Source: Paracoccaceae bacterium
GTDB taxonomy: Bacteria; Pseudomonadota; Alphaproteobacteria; Rhodobacterales; Rhodobacteraceae
Reading direction: 5' to 3'
Assembly (NCBI GenBank): GCA_007121115.1
Contig: SKMI01000266.1
Location: 1 to 11,050 of the forward strand
DNA: 11,050 nucleotides
The position numbers were made by a program, and so were the translations under genes. The notes under the pieces are model-generated. The model was not told where the DNA came from. It worked only from the letters and a program-made list of their open reading frames with translations, and did not search any database. Shown piece by piece: positions 6,830 to 11,050 of this stretch (positions are counted from its first letter, which is position 1; every line of letters starts with the position of its first letter).

Positions 6830-6858
6830 ATCGCCGGTGCGCATAGCGCACCGGCGAT
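6830..6858. terminator. 13-bp hairpin between convergent genes
   Basis: ATCGCCGGTGCGC (6830-6842) and GCGCACCGGCGAT (6846-6858) form a perfect 13-bp stem around ATA, starting one base after the dehydrogenase stop and ending 37 bases before the end of the minus-strand cyclophilin gene. No T run follows on either side, so it may protect 3' ends or work with Rho rather than act as a classic intrinsic terminator. The symmetric position suggests it serves both directions. Confidence 0.6.
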
Positions 6859-6895
6859 GAGAGCGTGACCGGGACGGGTGGGCAATGGTGCGCCC

Positions 6896-7508
6896 TCAGC
6901 GCTCGATGGTCACCCGCGCCATTGCGTCCGGCGTGCCTTGCACTGCCCCGTTGGGGCCGGTGCCACGCTTGATGGCGTCCAGCACCTCGATCCCGTCGAT
7001 GATCTGGCCCAGCGCGGTGTATTCCCGGTTCAGATGCGGGGCCGCGGCGAACATCAGAAAGAACTGGCTGTTGGCGCTGTCGGGGTGCTGGCTGCGGGCC
7101 ATGCCCATGACCCCGCGCTCGAACGGCAGGTCCGAGAACTCGGCCGGAAGGTTCGGCAGGTCCGACCCGCCGGTGCCCGCGCGGCGCAGATCGCCCCCGA
7201 CCTGCCCATGCTGCACATCGCCGGTCTGGGCCATGAACCCGTCGATCACCCGGTGAAACACAACCCCGTCATAATCACCGCGCTCGGCCAGCGTGACCAC
7301 GCGCTCCACATGCTCGGGCGCCACATCGGCGCGCAACTGGATGCGGATGGTGCCTTCGGCCTCGCCTGCGACCTCGATCGCCATGACCGGGCCTTCGCCC
7401 GCGATGACCGGCTCATACGGTCCGGGATCCGAGGCGCGGGTCGCGTTGACGTAATACCCGCCCAGCACCGCAAGACCGAGGACAAACAGGCCTGCAACTA
7501 TCAGACGA

Positions 7509-7516
<8 letters not shown>
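6896..7516 (-). CDS. Membrane-anchored cyclophilin-type peptidyl-prolyl isomerase
   Basis: This 206-residue prolyl cis-trans isomerase probably helps proteins fold in the periplasm. Residues 5-22 (LIVAGLFVLGLAVLGGYY) form an uncleaved-looking membrane anchor or signal, followed by a short linker and a cyclophilin domain from about 44 to the end. Active-site elements are FHRVIDGFMAQTGD (87-100, with R89, F94, M95 and Q97) and SANSQFF (147-153). The tryptophan of human cyclophilin A has no equivalent, as in many bacterial members. Its ATG (7516-7514) lies inside the stop of the upstream cyclophilin gene (sequence ATGCGTGA), so translation is probably coupled. The domain is very similar to its neighbour, pointing to tandem duplication with the extra anchor giving a second location. 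Confidence 0.93.
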
Positions 7517-8009
<493 letters not shown>

Positions 8010-8043
8010 GGGGCCTCTCCTCATGCGATGTGTGTTGGCCGCC

Positions 8044-8071
8044 GTTATAACAGGGCGCAGGCCGCTTGAAA
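8044..8071 (-). promoter_or_regulatory. Possible promoter of the cyclophilin pair
   Basis: Read on the minus strand, TTTCAA (8071-8066) is followed after 16 bases by TATAAC (8049-8044), 34 bases upstream of the cyclophilin start codon. The -10 is good and the -35 is only fair. Confidence 0.4.
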
Positions 8072-8113
8072 GGCCCGATCACAGGGGCGTGTCGGGGGAG
8101 TGGGGAGGGCGTG

Positions 8114-8341
8114 TCAGAGCTGCCCGGCCCGGCGGCGCAGATCCTGCAGAACGAACAGCCGAAGCGCCGAGGCAAGGCCGATGTCCCCCCGGCCCGCGTC
8201 GACCTCGGCCGCCAGCGCGTTCAGCGCCTGCCCGCGCGCGGCGGCGATGCGGCGGAACTCGTCCCAGAACTCGGGTTCCAGCGACACGCTGGTGCGGTGC
8301 CCGCGCAGGGTCAGCGAATGCTTGACCGGGCGCGTACTCAT
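8114..8341 (-). CDS. Ribbon-helix-helix protein (RHH_4 type)
   Basis: This 75-residue small protein is a likely DNA-binding regulator. After a basic leader (MSTRPVKHSL) the segment TLRGHRTSVSLEPEFWDEFRRIAAARG (11-37) fits a beta strand plus two helices of the ribbon-helix-helix fold, and LNALAAEVDAGRGDIGLASALRLFVLQDLR (40-69) is the conserved alphaproteobacterial extension. Such proteins act as dimers, with the strand entering the major groove. Its ATG overlaps the stop of the DUF4169 gene in the four bases ATGA (8341-8338), so the two are translated together. No toxin gene is adjacent, which argues against an antitoxin role. The target is unknown. Confidence 0.88.
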   Translation of the reverse strand: MSTRPVKHSLTLRGHRTSVSLEPEFWDEFRRIAAARGQALNALAAEVDAGRGDIGLASALRLFVLQDLRRRAGQL

Positions 8342-8523
8342 TCGGGCGCGTCCGCGCGCCGGTGATGGTCGAGGTGGCGGCGCGCCTTGTCATCGCGAGC
8401 ATCGTCCAGCGCACGCGCGGCCTTGCTGCGCCCGTGCTTCGCGGCTTTGGCGTCGGCCTCGGCCTTCTTGCGGGCGCGGTTGCGGGCCTTGCGGGCCTGC
8501 CGCAGGTTGATGGTCTGCGTCAT
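8338..8523 (-). CDS. DUF4169 small basic protein
   Basis: This is a 61-residue, highly charged protein of unknown function. It begins MTQTINLRQARKARNRARKK, is rich in Lys, Arg, Ala, Asp and His, and is probably one long helix or largely disordered; it ends HLDHHRRADAPE. The composition suggests contact with nucleic acid or ribosomes, but no motif proves it. The start at ATG 8523 is set by AAGGAG eight bases upstream; longer in-frame starts up to 8583 would bury this site. It overlaps the ribbon-helix-helix gene by four bases and is divergent from the tmRNA gene about 100 bases away. The DUF4169 and RHH pair is, to my knowledge, common in Rhodobacteraceae. Confidence 0.82.
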   Translation of the reverse strand: MTQTINLRQARKARNRARKKAEADAKAAKHGRSKAARALDDARDDKARRHLDHHRRADAPE

Positions 8524-8589
8524 GGGATTACTCCTTGCCCGCCACTGTGCCGCCGCGCGCGCGACGGAGCAAGCCCCGCGCACTCCCCC

Positions 8590-8618
8590 TTGCGCGGGCG
8601 CGCCCTGCCGCTTACCTA
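8590..8618 (+). promoter_or_regulatory. Promoter of the split tmRNA gene
   Basis: TTGCGC (8590-8595) and TACCTA (8613-8618) are separated by 17 bases and would start transcription near 8624-8626, right at the first hairpin of the acceptor RNA (GTCCC-gcaa-GGGAC, 8625-8638). Confidence 0.5.
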
Positions 8619-8624
8619 TCGGGT

Positions 8625-8940
8625 GTCCCGCAAGGGACTATGGACATAAACGCGCCCGTAATAAGCGGATCGGACCCGGGGGCGGTACCCGGCGGCTCCA
8701 CCAGACACCCGGTCATTGGCGGGACAGGGGGCCGAAACAGGATCGACGAACGTGTAAAGGGGTTTGCTTTGTCCCGGTGAGCGACCACCGTTATCGGTGC
8801 ATAAAGTACAGTTGCCAATGACAACCGTGCTCCGGTCGCAGTTGCAGCGTAAGCTGTCACAAGACCGAAACCTAAGCCCTTGCGCCTAGCCGCGTAAGGC
8901 GGGGTTCGCAGGCACCTGGCAACAGAAGCCTGCACTACCT
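8625..8940 (+). ncRNA. ssrA: Two-piece, circularly permuted transfer-messenger RNA
   Basis: tmRNA frees ribosomes stalled on broken messages and tags the stalled protein for proteolysis. The permuted alphaproteobacterial order is visible: the acceptor piece comes first (about 8625-8703), then a short removed spacer (8704-8727), then the coding piece (8728 to about 8940). The acceptor ends in a T-arm (CCGGG, 7-base loop, CCCGG) and CGGCTCC-A-CCA (8693-8703). The coding piece starts GGGGCCG (8728-8734), which pairs with CGGCTCC over seven base pairs with one G-T pair, and continues with the conserved GGATCGACG. GTTT (8762-8765) and GTCCC (8771-8775) can pair with AAAC (8648-8651) and GGGAC (8634-8638) of the acceptor to rebuild helix 2. 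A CACCG/CGGTG stem sits just before the tag, and a GCAGGC/GCCTGC hairpin (8908-8933) lies near the 3' end. The exact outer ends are estimates. Confidence 0.94.
8814..8852 (+). other. tmRNA tag reading frame (proteolysis tag)
   Basis: The resume codon GCC (8814-8816) opens a 12-codon frame ending in TAA (8850-8852) that encodes ANDNRAPVAVAA. The hydrophobic AVAA end fits the C-terminal degron read by ClpXP, and the ANDN start fits adaptor binding in alphaproteobacteria. The bases before the resume codon (agtacagtt) match the usual tmRNA spacer. Confidence 0.94.
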
Positions 8941-8967
8941 CTCTCAGATCATCGAACCGATTGCAGG

Positions 8968-9020
8968 AGCGCCCGCTCGGCGTGCCCCTCCCACCCGCCC
9001 CGGCACGCCTCGCGGGCGCT
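8968..9020. repeat. Large interrupted palindrome after ssrA
   Basis: AGCGCCCGC (8968-8976) pairs with GCGGGCGCT (9012-9020), and inside it GGCGTGCC (8979-8986) pairs with GGCACGCC (9002-9009), separated by matching TC/TC mismatches. The 17-bp stem carries a 15-base loop that is almost pure C with few T (8987-9001). It begins about 28 bases after the end of the tmRNA and could end or protect that transcript, but it lacks a T tract. Confidence 0.6.
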
Positions 9021-9042
9021 GTCCGGCGCCGGGGCGCCGGAC
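9021..9042. terminator. Perfect 10-bp hairpin at the end of the convergent transglycosylase gene
   Basis: GTCCGGCGCC (9021-9030) and GGCGCCGGAC (9033-9042) flank GG. It abuts the larger hairpin directly and lies 18 bases beyond the stop of the minus-strand transglycosylase gene, so it may serve as a shared 3' boundary. There is no T run on either strand, hence only moderate confidence in termination. Confidence 0.5.
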
Positions 9043-9060
9043 GGCCATGTGGTCAGCCGT

Positions 9061-9666
9061 TCAACCCTGGCAGACCGGCAGGCTGCGGGTGAAGGCGGCG
9101 ATCTCGCCCCGTTTCGAGGCATTGCGCATCGGCGGCCAGTCGCGGGCCACGCCGCCCCAGGCGCCGGACGATCCGGTCACCACACCATCGCGTGCCACCG
9201 CCGCCGCCGCGATCCGCGCCGCGCAGCGCAGGTTCGTTGCCCCGTCATAAAGCCCGCGCGGACCGGAGGTGTCGCACCGGTGGTGCCGCGCCGTGGCCGG
9301 GGAAATCTGCAGCAGCCCCTGGTAGCGCCCGCCCGCGCCTGCCGCCTCGGGCCGCCAGTGGCTTTCGTAGCGCGCGAGACCCGAGAACAGCGCCGTCCAG
9401 AAGGCCTTGCGCGACTCGGAATCGGCCTCGGCATAGCCGGGGCAGAAGGTGTCGATATCGCGCGGCACGGTGCGGATCAGGGCGCGCGCCTCGGTCGCCA
9501 GTGCGTCGAACTTGGCGGCGGTCCAGATCTCCGCCTCGGGGCGGTGGTCCCAGCGGGTGCTGAATTCGGGCTCGGGCTCCGCCTCGGGGGCGCTGAGCGC
9601 GCAGGCCGATGGCAGCATGACGGCAACCGCCAGCGCAACGCCGCGAAGGGCACGGGAAAGGGTCAT
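9061..9666 (-). CDS. Exported lytic-transglycosylase-like protein (SLT domain)
   Basis: This 201-residue predicted periplasmic enzyme would cleave the glycan strands of peptidoglycan. Residues 1-22 form a signal sequence ending LPSAC. It may be a lipoprotein cleaved before C22, but proline at -3 is unusual and ordinary cleavage near ALSA is an alternative. The SLT domain covers about 85-200: ARYESHWRPEA holds the likely catalytic E101, and GRYQGLLQIS (113-122) is the usual G-L-x-Q-I motif, followed by helices with NLRCAARIAAAAV (145-157). Four cysteines outside the signal (C75, C131, C148, C199) suggest two disulfides. ATG 9666 places the signal peptide at the N-terminus; longer starts to 9759 would push it inside. 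The ribosome site is weak. Confidence 0.85.
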   Translation of the reverse strand: MTLSRALRGVALAVAVMLPSACALSAPEAEPEPEFSTRWDHRPEAEIWTAAKFDALATEARALIRTVPRDIDTFCPGYAEADSESRKAFWTALFSGLARYESHWRPEAAGAGGRYQGLLQISPATARHHRCDTSGPRGLYDGATNLRCAARIAAAAVARDGVVTGSSGAWGGVARDWPPMRNASKRGEIAAFTRSLPVCQG

Positions 9667-9736
9667 GGGGCTCTCATGTGGTGACACCGCCCTTGAGCGT
9701 GGCGGCCACGACCCGATGCGCCGATCCCGCCGCCCA

Positions 9737-9755
9737 TGCAATATGCCGCATTGCA
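9737..9755. promoter_or_regulatory. Dyad TGCAAT-N7-ATTGCA, possible operator
   Basis: A perfect 6-base inverted repeat with a 7-base spacer lies in the 210-base region between the divergent transglycosylase gene and gatB. It resembles a repressor site in layout, but I cannot name the regulator, and no clear -35/-10 pair could be placed next to it. Confidence 0.3.
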
Positions 9756-9876
9756 GCACGGTCGGGCATCGGCGGTCGCTTGCCGATTTTCGCCCCCGTC
9801 GCGCGCGAAAAGCGGTTTTCCTTGGCCCGCGCCATGCACTATGACCACAGCAGGACCGTCACAGGGGGCATTGCCA

Positions 9877-11050
9877 ATGCTGGATCTGAGCTTCGAATCG
9901 CCGAAAGCCAAGGTGATCGCCGGGGCCACGGGTGACTGGGAACTGGTGATCGGCATGGAAATCCACGCCCAGGTCGCCACCCGCGCCAAGCTTTTTTCCG
10001 CCGCCTCCACCGAATTCGGGGCCGAGCCAAACAGCAACGTCAGCTTCGTCGATGCGGCGATGCCGGGGATGCTGCCCGTGGTCAACGAGTTCTGTATCGA
10101 ACAGGCGGTGCGCACCGGGCTGGGGCTGAAGGCACGGATCAACCTGGTCAGCGCGTTTGACCGCAAGAACTACTTCTACCCCGACCTGCCGCAGGGCTAT
10201 CAGATCAGCCAGCTTTACCACCCGCTGGTGGGCGAGGGCGAGGTTCTGGTGGACATGGGCCCCGGCGTCGCCCGCAAGGTGCGGATCGAGCGTATTCATG
10301 TCGAGCAGGACGCGGGCAAATCGATCCATGACATGGACCCGAACATGTCCTTCGTGGACCTCAACCGCACCGGCGTGGCGCTGATGGAGATCGTCTCGCG
10401 CCCCGATATCCGCGGACCGGAGGAAGCGGCCGCCTATGTCACCAAGCTGCGCCAGATCCTGCGCTATCTGGGCACCTGTGATGGGAACATGCAGAACGGC
10501 AACCTGCGGGCTGATGTGAATGTCAGCGTCTGCCGCCCCGGCGACTATGAACGCTACCAGGAAACCCAGGATTTCGCCCATCTGGGCACGCGCTGCGAGA
10601 TCAAGAACATGAACTCCATGCGCTTCATTCAGCAAGCCATCGAGTACGAAGCCCGGCGCCAGATCGCCATTCTGGAAGACGGCGGCGCGGTGGTGCAGGA
10701 GACGCGGCTGTTTGACCCGGACAAGGGCGAGACCCGGTCCATGCGCTCCAAGGAAGAGGCGCATGACTACCGCTACTTCCCCTGCCCCGACCTGCTTCCG
10801 CTGGAGATCGAACAGGACTGGGTGGACGGGATCGAAGCTTCGCTGCCGGAACTGCCGGACGCCAAGAAGGCGCGCTTCATGGCCGATTTCGGCCTGACCG
10901 ATTACGACGCCTCGGTGCTGACCGCCGAGGTCGCCAACGCCGCCTATTTCGAGGCCGTGGCCGCCGAGGCCGGGGACGGCAAGCTGGCCGCGAACTGGGT
11001 CATCAACGAGCTTTTCGGGCGGCTGAAGAAGGAAGGCCACGACATCACCG
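9877..11050 (+). CDS. gatB: Asp-tRNA(Asn)/Glu-tRNA(Gln) amidotransferase subunit B, 5' part, cut by the window edge
   Basis: GatB is the tRNA-binding and kinase subunit of GatCAB, which turns Glu-tRNA(Gln) (and Asp-tRNA(Asn)) into the amide form using ammonia from GatA. Alphaproteobacteria generally lack glutaminyl-tRNA synthetase, so this is essential. The first 391 codons are present of the usual approximately 500. Signatures are GMEIHAQ (26-32), KNYFYPDLPQGYQISQ (97-112), ERIHVEQDAGKS (138-149) and DLNRTGVALMEIVSRPD (161-177); the YqeY-like tail domain begins near the right edge. I chose ATG 9877 (MLDLSFESPK) because it matches related proteins and has GGGGG about nine bases ahead. An in-frame ATG at 9841 would add 12 unmatched residues. 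The gene stands alone at its 5' end. Confidence 0.97.
   Translation, partial: MLDLSFESPKAKVIAGATGDWELVIGMEIHAQVATRAKLFSAASTEFGAEPNSNVSFVDAAMPGMLPVVNEFCIEQAVRTGLGLKARINLVSAFDRKNYFYPDLPQGYQISQLYHPLVGEGEVLVDMGPGVARKVRIERIHVEQDAGKSIHDMDPNMSFVDLNRTGVALMEIVSRPDIRGPEEAAAYVTKLRQILRYLGTCDGNMQNGNLRADVNVSVCRPGDYERYQETQDFAHLGTRCEIKNMNSMRFIQQAIEYEARRQIAILEDGGAVVQETRLFDPDKGETRSMRSKEEAHDYRYFPCPDLLPLEIEQDWVDGIEASLPELPDAKKARFMADFGLTDYDASVLTAEVANAAYFEAVAAEAGDGKLAANWVINELFGRLKKEGHDIT

Noticed and set aside
8114..8523. Toxin-antitoxin module (RHH protein plus small partner)
   Set aside because: The partner is a 61-residue basic DUF4169 protein with no RelE, MazF, PIN or ParE features, and the RHH protein has the alphaproteobacterial RHH_4 extension, not an antitoxin tail.
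8660..8703. Possible tRNA gene (T-arm plus CCA end)
   Set aside because: There is no anticodon arm. The partner acceptor strand lies downstream at 8728-8734, which is the permuted tmRNA layout.
8612..8935. 107-codon minus-strand frame in the ssrA region
   Set aside because: It is entirely antisense to the tmRNA, without a ribosome site or protein-like composition.
8625..8945. Integration site of a mobile element at the tmRNA gene
   Set aside because: tmRNA genes are frequent targets, but I see no direct repeat of the 3' end, no integrase and no change in base composition nearby.
9859..11040. 393-codon minus-strand frame opposite gatB
   Set aside because: GatB motifs on the plus strand are unmistakable, and the antisense frame runs through them with no family resemblance.

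Overview
The window is very GC-rich, tightly packed chromosomal DNA. It is most likely from a Rhodobacteraceae-type alphaproteobacterium (Rhodobacter/Paracoccus/Roseobacter group). The evidence is the two-piece, circularly permuted tmRNA gene with tag ANDNRAPVAVAA, the RHH_4/DUF4169 gene pair, the style of the GatB N-terminus (MLDLSFESPK), a PHB-type 3-hydroxybutyrate dehydrogenase, and heavy use of G/C third codon positions. I see no transposase, integrase, phage gene or CRISPR array; it reads as core genome.

Layout, left to right. (1) The 5' part of a YejA-like peptide-binding protein on the minus strand runs off the left edge. (2) A 361-base gap follows. It holds a perfect AT-rich palindrome, a good sigma70-type promoter and a two-hairpin transcript ending in a textbook intrinsic terminator, which is a strong candidate for an unannotated small RNA of about 75 nt. 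(3) A plus-strand 3-hydroxybutyrate dehydrogenase (bdhA) is followed by three back-to-back hairpins in the intergenic region. (4) A plus-strand cluster of four closely packed genes comes next: a SAM methyltransferase, a PfkB-type (pseudouridine) kinase, pseudouridine-5'-phosphate glycosidase (psuG) and a DUF502 membrane protein. The first three overlap by a few bases, so they are very likely co-transcribed and translationally coupled. (5) A zinc alcohol dehydrogenase ends at a 13-bp hairpin. (6) Converging on it are two tandem cyclophilin prolyl isomerases on the minus strand, one cytosolic and one membrane-anchored, overlapping by 8 bases. (7) A minus-strand pair encodes a small basic DUF4169 protein and a ribbon-helix-helix protein, overlapping by 4 bases. 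(8) Divergent from these, on the plus strand, is the split tmRNA gene (ssrA), followed by two large adjacent hairpins. (9) A minus-strand lytic-transglycosylase-like exported protein is next. (10) The 5' part of gatB on the plus strand runs off the right edge.

Functionally the cluster in (4) salvages pseudouridine: the kinase makes pseudouridine-5'-phosphate and PsuG splits its C-C glycosidic bond into uracil and ribose-5-phosphate. The methyltransferase locked into this operon has no obvious role there and is the most interesting protein-level question. The other parts are housekeeping: peptide uptake, PHB/ketone-body metabolism, protein folding, ribosome rescue, wall turnover and Gln-tRNA formation by the indirect pathway. 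No clearly new defence or mobile system is present. The best candidates for something undescribed are the small RNA at about 1334-1408, the large paired hairpins after ssrA, and the methyltransferase.
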